Origin: Enterococcus faecalis
Lineage (GTDB): Bacteria; Bacillota; Bacilli; Lactobacillales; Enterococcaceae
DNA length: 64,000 bases
Assembly (NCBI RefSeq): GCF_029024925.1
Contig: NZ_CP118962.1
Span: forward strand, 1,334,001-1,398,000
Direction: 5' to 3'
Made by a program: the position numbers and the translations under genes
The notes under the pieces: model-generated
What the model saw: the letters and a program-made list of their open reading frames with translations, nothing else
Database searches by the model: none
Told to the model about the DNA's origin: nothing
In this document: positions 8,299 through 16,849 of the stretch, in pieces
How the letters are laid out: the number at the start of each line of letters is the position of its first letter
Position numbering within the stretch: the stretch's first letter is position 1

Positions 8299-9339
8299 AT
8301 GAAATACAACTATTCTAGAGGGGAAAACAAGGTCGCTATTATTTATGGAGAAACATTTGCTTCCGTCCTAAAAAAACGACCAGTAACGACGGAGTCAATC
8401 GTTGTTTTGGCGAATCAGCGTTACTATGATCTTTTTTCGGAGAAGATTAATTATGCCTTTGGGGAACAGTTGGGATTAAACTGGTATATTTGTCGCAATG
8501 ATGTTCATTGCAATGACTTATCAGAATTAGAAAGTGTGTTACGTTTCTTAGCTGATTGGCCAGAAAATCAGGATGTTTTATTGATTGGTTTAGGTAATGA
8601 AGGGGTACTACAATTAACCGCATTTTTGCACCAAGTAAGTAAGTGTTCCTCCAAATGTTGGCTGATGCCTGTGTCTGTTCAAGCGTTACGGCAAGGACTT
8701 TTACCAAGTGTCACAATTCAGCAAGCACAGCATGCAACCATGCATATAGAAAATCATTCAGAAGAAATTTTGTTTGATAGTACCTTGACCAATAAAAAAG
8801 GTGCCGCTCCTTTAATTGATTTGCTCGTTTTTATTCGAGCGGGTCTTGTCTGTGATTATGCTTATTTACAAATGCTATACCAAACGTATCCAGATAAAAA
8901 ACGGTTGAATCAAACGTCATTTAATGGTATTTTAGACGAGTTGTTATCTTTTTATGAACAAGCAGGGGAAAAAGTGGATCAATTTGGCCGAGTTTTTGAA
9001 GCGGCCTTTGCTACAACCGAAAATGGCCATTTGTTATCAGGTCCCATGAAACGATTATTGGGATTATTGTTACAAGTTTTATGGAGCCAGCAAGTCAATC
9101 ACTTTGACTTTCAATTTAAAAATTTTATCGTTTGGTTTATTCGCTTAGGTTTTCCGGTGGCGTTTCCAAAAGAAATTTTAAGTGCTGATTACGCAGAACA
9201 AGTCTTGGCTCACACAGAAACACTAGGTCCTCCTATGGTGTTGGAAAAAATCGGTCAACTAGGAGCAGCTTTAAAGCCAACGCCCGATCAACTGTTAACA
9301 ACGATTGAAAGATACCAAGAAATTTTAAAAGAGATTTGA
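8299..9339 (+). CDS. AroB-like (dehydroquinate synthase fold) protein lacking catalytic motifs
   Basis: A 346-residue protein whose layout tracks the true AroB encoded at 17898-18974 (358 residues). DVLLIGLGNEGVLQLTAFL stands where AroB has the GGGVVGD nucleotide loop. LMPVSVQALRQG stands at the [15 protein letters not shown] site. IRAGLVCDYAYLQML matches the [16 protein letters not shown] region, and VLEKIGQ near the C-terminus is identical in both. The GGG and GGK motifs and the Glu/His/His metal ligands are all missing, so it is unlikely to be a dehydroquinate synthase. It sits 9 bp upstream of the TPR gene and is probably co-transcribed. Homology is judged by eye; function is unknown. Confidence 0.6.
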   Translation: MKYNYSRGENKVAIIYGETFASVLKKRPVTTESIVVLANQRYYDLFSEKINYAFGEQLGLNWYICRNDVHCNDLSELESVLRFLADWPENQDVLLIGLGNEGVLQLTAFLHQVSKCSSKCWLMPVSVQALRQGLLPSVTIQQAQHATMHIENHSEEILFDSTLTNKKGAAPLIDLLVFIRAGLVCDYAYLQMLYQTYPDKKRLNQTSFNGILDELLSFYEQAGEKVDQFGRVFEAAFATTENGHLLSGPMKRLLGLLLQVLWSQQVNHFDFQFKNFIVWFIRLGFPVAFPKEILSADYAEQVLAHTETLGPPMVLEKIGQLGAALKPTPDQLLTTIERYQEILKEI

Positions 9340-9348
9340 GGGGAAATT

Positions 9349-10605
9349 ATGTCATATAGTGAAAAAATGGTTCAAGCATTACAAGCTGAAAATTTAGCAG
9401 AAGCACAGTTAATGTTTGAAGAAGCATTAAAGAAAGATGATGAAAATACCTTAGCTGATTTAGGGGAAACGTTATTATCTTTAGGTTTTCTAGAAGAAGC
9501 CAAACAAATTTTCCAACAATTGTTGGAACAATTTCCCGATGCAGATGGCTTAAACATTCCATTAGCAGAAATCGCCATTGAAAATAATGAAATAGATGAC
9601 GCATTCATCTATTTAGAAAAAATTCCAGAAACTAGTGACAGTTATATCCAAAGTCTCTTAGTCACTGCGGATTTGTACCAAGTTTTAGGGATTTCAGAAG
9701 TCAGTGAAGCGAAATTAAAAGAAGCAGCCAATCTTATGCCAGAAGAGCCGTTAATTCAATTTGCTTTGGGAGAACTATATTTTACAAATGGTCAATTTGT
9801 TGAGGCTATTACTCGTTATCAAAGCATTGTAGAAAGTGGGACAGCGCAAATCTCTGCTATTTCCTTGAATGAACGCTTAGGAAGTAGTTACAGCATGTTA
9901 GGTGATTTTGAAGAAGCAGTTCCTTATTTGGAAGCCGCGGTCAAAGAAGAACAAACAGACGATCGTTTATTCCAGTTAGCTTTCACTTATTTACAGTTAC
10001 ATGAGAATCAAAAAGCCATTGCGTTGTTCCAGCAATTAAAAACACTAAACCCACATTATCAATCACTTTATCTATATTTAGCGGAAGCGCTCCAAGAAGA
10101 AGAGCAATTAGAGGAAGCAAAAGCGGTGATCGAAGAAGGAATTGCTGAAAATCCCTTCCAAGTAGAGTTATACCAATTTGCCTCTGAAAATGCCTATCGT
10201 TTACACGACATTGCTGGTGCTGAAAACTGGTTGTTAAAAGCTTTGGAATTAGGTGAGAAAACAGATGAAAGTCGTTTGACCTTAAGTAATCTCTACCTCA
10301 CGGAAGAGCGTTTTGAGGAAGTAATTACTATCTTAAATGATTTAGAGGAAACGGATCATCCTTATGCTGAATGGAATTTAGCAAAAGCGTACAACGAATT
10401 AGAAGACTTTGCCGTCGCTAAAGTTCATTATGAACAAGCAGCGCAAGAATTGTCTCACGAACCAGAATTTCTAAAAGAATACGCATTGTTCTTACGAGAA
10501 GAAGGCGAACTTGAAAAAGCAAAACACTTGTTATACCACTATTTGGAACATGAACCTGGTGATGTCGACATGCAATCTGTGCTAGCAGATATGGAAGAAA
10601 GATAG
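9349..10605 (+). CDS. TPR-repeat protein (YpiA-like)
   Basis: A 418-residue cytoplasmic protein built almost wholly of tetratricopeptide repeats (roughly ten 34-residue units; typical segments LGETLLSLGFLEEAKQIFQQLL and LAEALQEEEQLEEAKAVIEEGI). It has no signal peptide or enzyme motif. It is 9 bp upstream of a YpiB-family gene, the ypiA-ypiB pairing known from Bacillus and Listeria. In Listeria these proteins are reported to act with ReoM in ClpCP-dependent turnover of MurA, the first enzyme of peptidoglycan synthesis; applying that role here is inference. Confidence 0.85.
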   Translation: MSYSEKMVQALQAENLAEAQLMFEEALKKDDENTLADLGETLLSLGFLEEAKQIFQQLLEQFPDADGLNIPLAEIAIENNEIDDAFIYLEKIPETSDSYIQSLLVTADLYQVLGISEVSEAKLKEAANLMPEEPLIQFALGELYFTNGQFVEAITRYQSIVESGTAQISAISLNERLGSSYSMLGDFEEAVPYLEAAVKEEQTDDRLFQLAFTYLQLHENQKAIALFQQLKTLNPHYQSLYLYLAEALQEEEQLEEAKAVIEEGIAENPFQVELYQFASENAYRLHDIAGAENWLLKALELGEKTDESRLTLSNLYLTEERFEEVITILNDLEETDHPYAEWNLAKAYNELEDFAVAKVHYEQAAQELSHEPEFLKEYALFLREEGELEKAKHLLYHYLEHEPGDVDMQSVLADMEER

Positions 10606-10614
10606 GAAACGACG

Positions 10615-11154
10615 ATGTTTGTTAGTTTATCAGAAAAGAAAAAATTTTTAACTTGGTTAGTGAATACCGTGCCTTTTGGAAGAAGAGAAGTACTGTGGAT
10701 TTTAAATTACTTATTAACGCACGATGCGATTTTAAATAATGTTCATTTTGTTGAGAACGTAGAGAAAACCGATCGGGGGATCCGTGTGGTAGCGGATGGT
10801 TTAGGTAAGGAGCCGTTATTGCTTTTTATCCAAGCACAAGAATTTACAGATCCGGAACAAATTTTTCACGAGATTCGGATGAATTGGCGGAAAGCTCTTT
10901 ATTTAGAATGTGTATTTCCAGAGGCTTGGCAAACGAGCCAGTATTTATCTGTTTTAGAAGACAATCCGTTTGCGCCATGGAATGAACAAGTGGATCAGGA
11001 AGTTGCCAGAGCGATTGATCAATACTTTAAGCAAGAAGAACAAACGCAACGAATGGCATTACTTAAAGCTCAAATTAATGATGCTTTAGAAACAGGCAAC
11101 AAAGAAGCGTTTTTAGAATTATCCGATGAATTAAATCGTTTGAAGCAACAATAA
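10615..11154 (+). CDS. reoY: YpiB/UPF0302 family protein (ReoY-type)
   Basis: A 179-residue soluble protein of normal family length. The N-terminal YpiB domain (about 1-110, with WLVNTVPFGRREVLWILNYL) carries the family's aromatic and charged pattern. The C-terminal segment (about 135-179) is the short amphipathic UPF0302 tail (QINDALETGNKEAFLELSDELNRLKQQ). In Listeria the homologue ReoY promotes degradation of MurA by ClpCP. It follows the TPR gene in one transcript and is ended by a bidirectional terminator. The symbol is given by family and context. Confidence 0.8.
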   Translation: MFVSLSEKKKFLTWLVNTVPFGRREVLWILNYLLTHDAILNNVHFVENVEKTDRGIRVVADGLGKEPLLLFIQAQEFTDPEQIFHEIRMNWRKALYLECVFPEAWQTSQYLSVLEDNPFAPWNEQVDQEVARAIDQYFKQEEQTQRMALLKAQINDALETGNKEAFLELSDELNRLKQQ

Positions 11155-11192
11155 ATAAAACCCAGCATTTATTGAAAATGCTGGGTTTTATT
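11154..11192. terminator. Bidirectional intrinsic terminator
   Basis: AATAAAACCCAGCATTT pairs with AAATGCTGGGTTTTATT, with A and T runs on both sides, between convergent genes. Confidence 0.9.
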
Positions 11193-12076
11193 TATTGTTT
11201 TAATTTAAAACGCCGTTGTTTGCTGGGTTTTGCATAAGTAAAGCCTTCGCCAATTGCTTCATGTACGTTAATGATGGACACAAAGGCTTTTTCATCTATT
11301 TCATTAGCAATCCGTTTGACTTCCATTATTTCTCGAGGACTGACTACCGTGTAGAGAACCCGTTTTTCCACTTGTGAATAAGCACCTTCACCATTTAAAT
11401 ATGTTACCCCACGTTCTAAAGAAGCCATTAAACTTTGACCGATTTCTTCGGAATGATTGGAAACAATTAAAATTCCTTTCGCAGCATAGGCTCCATCGAG
11501 TACAGAATCAACAACACGACTGAAAACAAAGGACACAATTAAAGTATACATCATTCGTTTGACATCAATATAGGTCAACGAGAGGAGTAAGACTGCAACA
11601 TCAAAAAGTAACAACGAGCGGCCCATGCTAATCCCAAAGTATTTTTCGAAAATGCGGGCAATGACGTCGGTCCCACCAGTGGTTCCGCCTACGCGGTAAA
11701 CAAGGCCACTACCGAATCCTGCGGCCAAACCAGCTAAGAGAGCAGCAATCAATAAATCATGATCTAAATTAATTTCAACAGGAAATTTTTGCCAAAACCA
11801 CAAAAATACCGATAACGACACGGTACCAATTAGCGTATAATAGAGGGAACGTTTGCCTAAAATTTTCCCACCAATTAATAAGAGCGGAATATTGATTAAT
11901 AATGTCGTATATGCTGGGTTAAAATGAAATAAGGCTCTTAAAATCAAAGTAATCCCCGTGACACCACCTTCGGCCAGGTCATTGGCAATATTGAAAGTAA
12001 CCAAACCAAAGGCATAGATACAGCTTCCTAATACAATAAATAACACATCTTTAAAATAAAATCTTTGTTCTTCCAT
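11192..12076 (-). CDS. YitT-family membrane protein (YpjC-like)
   Basis: A 294-residue integral membrane protein. Five or six hydrophobic segments fill residues 10-200 (the DUF161 repeat region, including GLAAGFGSGLVYRVGGTTGGTDVIA with the family's glycine-rich motif). A cytoplasmic C-terminal DUF2179 domain follows (about 205-285, VSPREIMEVKRIANEIDEKAFVSI). The substrate is unknown for the family. It is divergent from the ypjD-like gene; in Bacillus, ypjC neighbours ypjD and dapB, so the order is conserved even though orientation differs. Confidence 0.85.
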   Translation of the reverse strand: MEEQRFYFKDVLFIVLGSCIYAFGLVTFNIANDLAEGGVTGITLILRALFHFNPAYTTLLINIPLLLIGGKILGKRSLYYTLIGTVSLSVFLWFWQKFPVEINLDHDLLIAALLAGLAAGFGSGLVYRVGGTTGGTDVIARIFEKYFGISMGRSLLLFDVAVLLLSLTYIDVKRMMYTLIVSFVFSRVVDSVLDGAYAAKGILIVSNHSEEIGQSLMASLERGVTYLNGEGAYSQVEKRVLYTVVSPREIMEVKRIANEIDEKAFVSIINVHEAIGEGFTYAKPSKQRRFKLKQ

Positions 12077-12199
12077 TTAATCACGTCCTTTTACAGTATA
12101 AACTGTATCATTCTCTATATAAAACAACAAGTAGAACCTTTCCAGATAGCCAAGTTTTTGATAAGATGTAGGAGGTAGAGTAAGAAAGGTTGGGGTAAA

Positions 12200-12550
12200 A
12201 TGTCAGAATCAGAACAACGTAGTTTGCAATCGATGCAAACGGAAGTTGATGATTATATTCAACAGTTTAAAACAGGCTATTTTTCACCATTAGGACAAAT
12301 GGCTCGTTTGACGGAAGAGGTCGGAGAATTAGCCCGTGAAGTCAATCATTATTATGGTGAAAAACAGAAAAAAGCAGACGAAAAACCAAAGACAGTATCA
12401 GAGGAACTTGGAGATGTCTTTTTTGTATTGATTAGCATGGCAAATTCTTTAGAGATTGATTTAACCGAAGTTTTTGAAGAAAATATGGCCAAATTTAACA
12501 AGCGGGATCGCTATCGCTTTGAAAGAAAGGATGGGAAAACACATGATTAA
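12200..12550 (+). CDS. MazG-like nucleotide pyrophosphohydrolase (YpjD type)
   Basis: A 116-residue all-alpha NTP pyrophosphohydrolase. The metal-binding acidic motifs are visible: [10 protein letters not shown] (about residues 36-45) and EELGDVFF (about 70-77), the MazG EExxE...ExxD pattern. It probably hydrolyses a nucleoside triphosphate to the monophosphate and PPi; the natural substrate is not known. Its last 8 nt overlap the dapB start, indicating coupled translation. Same neighbour pair as ypjD-dapB in Bacillus. Confidence 0.85.
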   Translation: MSESEQRSLQSMQTEVDDYIQQFKTGYFSPLGQMARLTEEVGELAREVNHYYGEKQKKADEKPKTVSEELGDVFFVLISMANSLEIDLTEVFEENMAKFNKRDRYRFERKDGKTHD

Positions 12551-13322
12551 AATAATTGTCGCTGGGTTTAAAGGACGGATGGGCAGTACTGCTACACAAA
12601 TGGTCTTAGAAACCGCAGACTTTGAATTAGTAGGTGTGTATGATCCTCATGAAGCACAAGAAACTGTTTCTTTCAATGATGAAACAGCAATTCCCGTTTT
12701 TCAGCGCTTAGAAGAAGTCCTAGCTGTCAACCCAGATGTTTGGATTGATTTTACGGTTCCTGAAGCCGCCTATCCAAATACACGTTTTGCGTTGGAACAT
12801 GGTATGGCGCCAGTTGTTGGGACGACAGGCTTTACGGAGGAACAAATCAACGAATTGACAAACCTATCTCGAGAAAAAGCCATCGGCGGCTTGATTGCGC
12901 CAAATTTTGCAATTGGGGCAGTTTTAATGATGCAATTTGCCCAAAAAGCGGCGCAGTATTTTCCAGATGTGGAAATCATTGAATTACATCATGATAACAA
13001 ATTGGATGCACCGAGCGGAACGGCTATAAAAACTGCAGAAATGATTCAAGAAGTTCGGCCAGCAAAAAAACAAGGGAATCCGCAAGAGGTAGAATCAATA
13101 CCAGGGGCACGCGGGGCTGATTTCGAGGGTCTGCGAATCCATAGTGTCCGCTTACCTGGTTTAGTGGCACACCAACAAGTCCAATTTGGCAGTGTAGGTG
13201 AAGGGCTCACTATTCGGCATGATTCTTATGATCGGCGTTCCTTCATGACAGGAGTAGCGTTAGCTTGTCGGCAAGTGGTACAGAGAACAGAACTACTTTA
13301 CGGATTGGAACAGATGCTATGA
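12543..13322 (+). CDS. dapB: 4-Hydroxy-tetrahydrodipicolinate reductase
   Basis: An NAD(P)H-dependent step of lysine and peptidoglycan precursor synthesis. The protein is 259 residues from ATG 12543, which is preferred over an upstream in-frame start at 12474 because it gives the normal N-terminus [15 protein letters not shown]. The Rossmann motif GFKGRMG is at residues 8-14; the catalytic signature [15 protein letters not shown] (His and Lys) is intact. It overlaps ypjD by 8 nt upstream and cca by 4 nt (ATGA) downstream. Confidence 0.96.
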   Translation: MIKIIVAGFKGRMGSTATQMVLETADFELVGVYDPHEAQETVSFNDETAIPVFQRLEEVLAVNPDVWIDFTVPEAAYPNTRFALEHGMAPVVGTTGFTEEQINELTNLSREKAIGGLIAPNFAIGAVLMMQFAQKAAQYFPDVEIIELHHDNKLDAPSGTAIKTAEMIQEVRPAKKQGNPQEVESIPGARGADFEGLRIHSVRLPGLVAHQQVQFGSVGEGLTIRHDSYDRRSFMTGVALACRQVVQRTELLYGLEQML

Positions 13323-14539
13323 AATTGACAACTATTCCAAACGAATTTAAAGAAGCCGCTCCCGTTATTCGTGAAATCAATGCACAGGGCTTTGAAGCGT
13401 ATTTTGTCGGGGGCAGCGTCCGTGATGCTTTATTAAATAAACCAATCCATGATGTCGATATTGCGACAAGTGCCTATCCAGAAGAAATTAAGCAAATTTT
13501 TAAACGAACCGTTGATGTGGGCATCGAACATGGCACAGTCCTTGTATTGATGGAAGACCAACAGTATGAAGTAACAACCTTTCGTACCGAGTCAACTTAT
13601 CAAGACTTTCGCCGACCAGATGAAGTCACCTTTGTTCGCTCCTTGAAAGAAGATTTAAAACGGCGAGATTTTACGATTAATGCCTTGGCGCTTGACAGCA
13701 CAGGCGAAATCATTGATTTATTTGATGGTATCGAAGATTTAACTAATCAAACCATTCGTGCAGTCGGTAATCCCCATGAGCGGTTTCATGAAGATGCTCT
13801 GCGGATGATGCGGGGCTTACGCTTTGCTAGCCAATTAGATTTTAAAATTGAAGAAAAAACCTTAGCCGCTATCGCTGAATTTCATCCTTTATTGGAAAAA
13901 ATTTCAGTAGAACGCATTACGATTGAATTTGTAAAAATGCTTTTAGGGGTTAATCGACAAGGTGGCTTAGCTCCGTTTATTGAAACAGAATGCTATCAAT
14001 ACTGTCCCAAATTACGAGAACAAGGGGCTGGACTTTTTCGTTTAATGGACTTGCCTGCTCGTCAAATTGAAACAGAAGTAGAAGCGTGGACGTTACTTAT
14101 CCAATCATTGAATTTACCAGAAGCAGAAATCCGCTCCTTCTTAAAGGCTTGGAAACTTTCAAATCAATTAATTCAAAACGTTTCACAATTAGTACGTGGT
14201 CTGCGTTTTCGTTTGAATAACGACTGGCAGCCAATGATGCTTTATGAATTAGGCGAAGAATCAGCCGTACTTGTTGAAAGGCTTTTATATTATTACCAAC
14301 AAGAGAGTCAAGTACAAGTAACAAAAGAGTTAGTTAAGGCATTACCCATCCATCAAAGACATGAATTGGCCATCACAGGAAAAGACCTTTTAGCCGTCTT
14401 AGAAGAAACACCAGGCAAATGGTTAGGGGAACTGATTGCTGAAATCGAGCAACACGTTGTTGAAGGTAGCTTAGAGAATAAACAAGAAGTTCTGCTTTCG
14501 TTTGCCAAAAAACAACGTTCAAAAGGAGAGAAAGCATAA
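13319..14539 (+). CDS. cca: CCA-adding tRNA nucleotidyltransferase
   Basis: Adds or repairs the 3' CCA end of tRNAs. The 406-residue start at ATG 13319 overlaps the dapB stop as ATGA; an upstream in-frame start at 13265 would lie inside dapB and is not used here. The class II nucleotidyltransferase signature GGSVRDALL...DVDIATS, with catalytic Asp residues, is at about residues 28-46; the nucleotide-selecting EDxxR region ([14 protein letters not shown]) is near 155-168. The length fits the Gram-positive enzyme that adds both C and A. Confidence 0.95.
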   Translation: MKLTTIPNEFKEAAPVIREINAQGFEAYFVGGSVRDALLNKPIHDVDIATSAYPEEIKQIFKRTVDVGIEHGTVLVLMEDQQYEVTTFRTESTYQDFRRPDEVTFVRSLKEDLKRRDFTINALALDSTGEIIDLFDGIEDLTNQTIRAVGNPHERFHEDALRMMRGLRFASQLDFKIEEKTLAAIAEFHPLLEKISVERITIEFVKMLLGVNRQGGLAPFIETECYQYCPKLREQGAGLFRLMDLPARQIETEVEAWTLLIQSLNLPEAEIRSFLKAWKLSNQLIQNVSQLVRGLRFRLNNDWQPMMLYELGEESAVLVERLLYYYQQESQVQVTKELVKALPIHQRHELAITGKDLLAVLEETPGKWLGELIAEIEQHVVEGSLENKQEVLLSFAKKQRSKGEKA

Positions 14540-14913
14540 TGCCAACAGAAATGTTTACAAAAGAATTTTTGGTGAAAGAATCACAAACGGCTAAAATGCT
14601 CGGTTCTGGTGACTTAGAAGTTTTAGGAACCCCTGCTTTAGCTGCCATGATTGAACAAACAGCCAAAGAAGCTGTGAAGGACCAATTATCAGTTGGGGAA
14701 ACAACTGTCGGAACGGTGTTAGAATTGCGCCACTTATATCCATCCGCGGTAGGGGCGACAATCGTTGTTACGATGACCAGCATTGAACAGACTGCACACA
14801 AAATACGCTATGAATTTGTTGCTTATGAAGGAGAACGACAAATTGCCAAAGGTTCTCACCAACGTGCAGTAGTTGAGATTGATTCTTTTTTAAAAAGAAT
14901 AACAAAAGATTAA
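14539..14913 (+). CDS. Hotdog-fold thioesterase (FlK-like)
   Basis: A 124-residue protein of the hotdog thioesterase superfamily, resembling the fluoroacetyl-CoA thioesterase-like group. The central helix is LGTPALAAMIEQTAKEAVK (about residues 29-47), followed by strands with GTVLELRHLYPSAVGATIVV. It probably cleaves a small acyl-CoA, but the substrate cannot be predicted. The start overlaps the cca stop by one base (TAATG), so it belongs to the ypjD-dapB-cca transcript. Confidence 0.75.
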   Translation: MPTEMFTKEFLVKESQTAKMLGSGDLEVLGTPALAAMIEQTAKEAVKDQLSVGETTVGTVLELRHLYPSAVGATIVVTMTSIEQTAHKIRYEFVAYEGERQIAKGSHQRAVVEIDSFLKRITKD

Positions 14914-15002
14914 GAATCTACAGCGAAAGTTTGTGACCGTTTATCAAAAGTATGGTAAACTAATAATGTAAGAAATTATTTTTAAGTAAGGAGATTTGTG
15001 CT

Positions 15003-15458
15003 ATGGCTAGAGAAATGACAGGACTTAAATTTTATTTCAGAAATGGTGAAACTTGGACGATTGATCGTCGTTTTATTGGTGATTTATGGATCAAACATAT
15101 TACAACAAGTTTTGGCCGTATCCATGGTAGTGAATTTGTTGAAATTCATCCATGTGAAGGGTTCAAAATTGAAATTTTCCAAGAAGGAGATCATGTTCAA
15201 ACCCACGATATTAACTTAGGTGGCTTAGAATTAGGGATGTTCTCTCGTGCTTTAAAATATGAAGATATCGAACGTATGGAAATTCTTTACAAAAATGGCA
15301 CACCAGATTTAGTTTATTTCCCTTACAAAGATAAAACAGATGAGGGCTTGGATAACATCTATCAATCTACAAAAGTCAGCGAAAAAACTAAAAACTTATA
15401 CATTGTTATCGACCCAACACAAACAGTTAATGATGTATACGCTGAAGAATTAAAATAA
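15003..15458 (+). CDS. Conserved-looking protein of unknown function
   Basis: A 151-residue soluble protein without signal peptide or membrane segment, rich in beta-strand-forming stretches (LKFYFRNGETWTIDRRFIG). I do not recognise a domain. It has a good RBS (AAGGAG), about 90 bp of upstream space and its own terminator, which suggests an independent, expressed single gene. It is not obviously related to the aro operon that follows. Confidence 0.75.
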   Translation: MAREMTGLKFYFRNGETWTIDRRFIGDLWIKHITTSFGRIHGSEFVEIHPCEGFKIEIFQEGDHVQTHDINLGGLELGMFSRALKYEDIERMEILYKNGTPDLVYFPYKDKTDEGLDNIYQSTKVSEKTKNLYIVIDPTQTVNDVYAEELK

Positions 15459-15467
15459 TTTTTGCTC

Positions 15468-15508
15468 CACAGGAATCAGTGAAATGACTGGTTCCTGTGG
15501 CTTTTTTC
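15468..15508 (+). terminator. Intrinsic terminator
   Basis: CCACAGGAATCAGT pairs with ACTGGTTCCTGTGG around a 6-nt loop, followed by C and six Ts. Confidence 0.9.
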
Positions 15509-15573
15509 AGTCTTTTGACGAATAAAATAACATTGGTTTTAATGGAATAGTCGAAAAAATAAGCGAATAAGTG

Positions 15574-15602
15574 TTGACACATGTTTTTTCTAGCGGTATA
15601 CT
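15574..15602 (+). promoter_or_regulatory. Strong promoter of the aromatic amino acid operon
   Basis: A perfect -35 TTGACA (15574-15579), 17-bp spacer and -10 TATACT (15597-15602). The predicted start near 15609 gives a leader of about 340 nt before aroE. Confidence 0.88.
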
Positions 15603-15642
15603 GTTAACAATTCTTAATTAAATCAGTTTTGGAGTGATTCTT

Positions 15643-15705
15643 ATGACAACAACGAAGAAAAACCATACACAACTGAATAACTTTTACTTTAGCTATTTTA
15701 GATAG
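15643..15705 (+). CDS. Phe/Tyr-rich leader peptide of the aro operon
   Basis: A 20-codon open frame, MTTTKKNHTQLNNFYFSYFR, starting ATG 15643 behind a GGAG (15631-15634) and stopping at TAG 15703-15705. Six of the last seven residues before the final Arg are FYFSYF, five aromatic residues out of six. This is the hallmark of a leader peptide whose translation reports charged tRNA-Phe and tRNA-Tyr supply. It lies between the aro promoter and a chain of alternative hairpins, upstream of genes whose products make Phe and Tyr. It is too short to be found by usual gene callers. Confidence 0.75.
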   Translation: MTTTKKNHTQLNNFYFSYFR

Positions 15706-15884
15706 GTTTGTATTCATAACATTATGGGTACAGACAACAAACGTTTGTATCTATAATGGCTAGGGAAATTTAAGATGACTTTCAGCCATGTAGATTTAAG
15801 AAAATCTATAGTGGCTTTTATATTGCTTTTTTGTAGGGTATTCACTGTAGATTTTTCTTAAAATTTACTGTGAATATCCTTTTT
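15706..15884 (+). promoter_or_regulatory. Attenuator region of the aro operon
   Basis: Downstream of the leader peptide, successive segments can pair in mutually exclusive ways. GTTTGT (15706) pairs with ACAAAC (15737), which could also pair with GTTTGT (15743). TCTATAATGGCT (15750-15761) pairs with AGCCATGTAGA (15784-15794). AGCCATGTAGATTT (15784-15797) pairs with AAATCTATAGTGGCT (15802-15816). That last strand can instead pair with GTAGATTT (15847-15854), which is part of the terminator stem. I see no T-box signature. Which pairing wins when a ribosome stalls cannot be decided by eye. Confidence 0.65.
15837..15884 (+). terminator. Leader terminator upstream of aroE
   Basis: GGTATTCAC and GTAGATTTT pair with AAAATTTAC and GTGAATATCC (one bulge, one G-U, one T-T), a 17-18-bp stem followed by five Ts. 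It lies 63 bp before the aroE ATG, so it must be read through for the operon to be expressed. Confidence 0.8.
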
Positions 15885-15946
15885 GTTTGGCCAAAAATTA
15901 GGATTTCAGAAACTTACTAAAAAAATTTCGTAAAGGAGCACACAGG

Positions 15947-16813
15947 ATGAAAGAAATAACTGGAGCCACTCGTTTAGCTGGGCTATTCGCGAAACCCAGC
16001 CAACACAGTATTTCACCGTTGATTCATAATACAGCATTTCAAAATTTAGGAGTTGATGCTCGGTATCTGGCGTTTGACGTTGGACAAGAGACATTGCCAC
16101 AAGCAATTGAAGCGATTCGAACGTTTCACATGTTAGGGGCCAACTTATCAATGCCCAATAAAGTGGCGGCTGTAAGTTATATGGATGAACTAAGTCCTAC
16201 CGCTCAACTGGTTGGCGCAATTAATACGATTGTCAACAAAGATGGAAAACTTTACGGAGACAGCACGGATGGTACTGGTTTTATGTGGAGTTTGAAAGAG
16301 AAAAAGGTTGACGTTTTTCAGAATAAAATGACCATCTTAGGAACAGGTGGTGCAGCCTTATCAATCATTGCCCAAGCTGCTTTAGATGGCGTGAAAGAAA
16401 TCGCCGTTTACAACAGGAAAAGCGCGGGGTTTAACGACAGTCAAAAAAAACTGGCAAATTTCACTGAACGAACCAACTGTGTAATTCATTTAAACGATTT
16501 AGCGGATACTGAAAAACTAGCAAAAGATGTTGCTGAAAGCGTCTTGTTAGTTAATGCAACGAGTGTGGGTATGCATCCACATGCACATAGTAGTCCTATA
16601 GAAAATTATGCAATGATTCAACCGAAGTTATTCGTGTATGATGCTATTTATAATCCCAGAGAAACACAGTTATTAAAAGAAGCCCGTTTACGTGGCGCAG
16701 AAACAAGCAACGGCTTGGACATGCTACTTTATCAAGGCGCTGTTGCTTTTGAACAATGGACAGGACAAAAAATGCCTGTATCAGTCGTAAAACGTAAAAT
16801 TGAAAATAGATAA
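15947..16813 (+). CDS. aroE: Shikimate dehydrogenase
   Basis: Reduces 3-dehydroshikimate to shikimate with NADPH. It is a 288-residue protein. The substrate-binding N-terminus has the SISPLIHN motif (about residues 24-31), the catalytic Lys lies in SMPNKVAAVSY, and the nucleotide-binding loop is GTGGAALS (about 129-136). NATSVGM and the C-terminal GLDMLLYQG are also present. First gene of the eight-gene aromatic operon; ATG after AAAGGAG. It is expressed only when the leader terminator is passed. Confidence 0.96.
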   Translation: MKEITGATRLAGLFAKPSQHSISPLIHNTAFQNLGVDARYLAFDVGQETLPQAIEAIRTFHMLGANLSMPNKVAAVSYMDELSPTAQLVGAINTIVNKDGKLYGDSTDGTGFMWSLKEKKVDVFQNKMTILGTGGAALSIIAQAALDGVKEIAVYNRKSAGFNDSQKKLANFTERTNCVIHLNDLADTEKLAKDVAESVLLVNATSVGMHPHAHSSPIENYAMIQPKLFVYDAIYNPRETQLLKEARLRGAETSNGLDMLLYQGAVAFEQWTGQKMPVSVVKRKIENR

Positions 16814-16849
16814 AAAGAGCGCCGTTTAAAGGCATGAGGAGAGAATATA

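Noticed and set aside
12474-12542. An upstream in-frame extension of dapB
   Set aside because: It would overlap the ypjD gene by 77 nt and add residues absent from the family; ATG 12543 gives the standard N-terminus.
13265-13318. An upstream in-frame extension of cca
   Set aside because: It lies inside dapB; ATG 13319 overlaps the dapB stop as ATGA and gives the normal length.
15706-15884. A T-box riboswitch in the aro leader
   Set aside because: No T-box antiterminator sequence resembling AGGGTGGNACCGCG was found; the leader-peptide model fits better.
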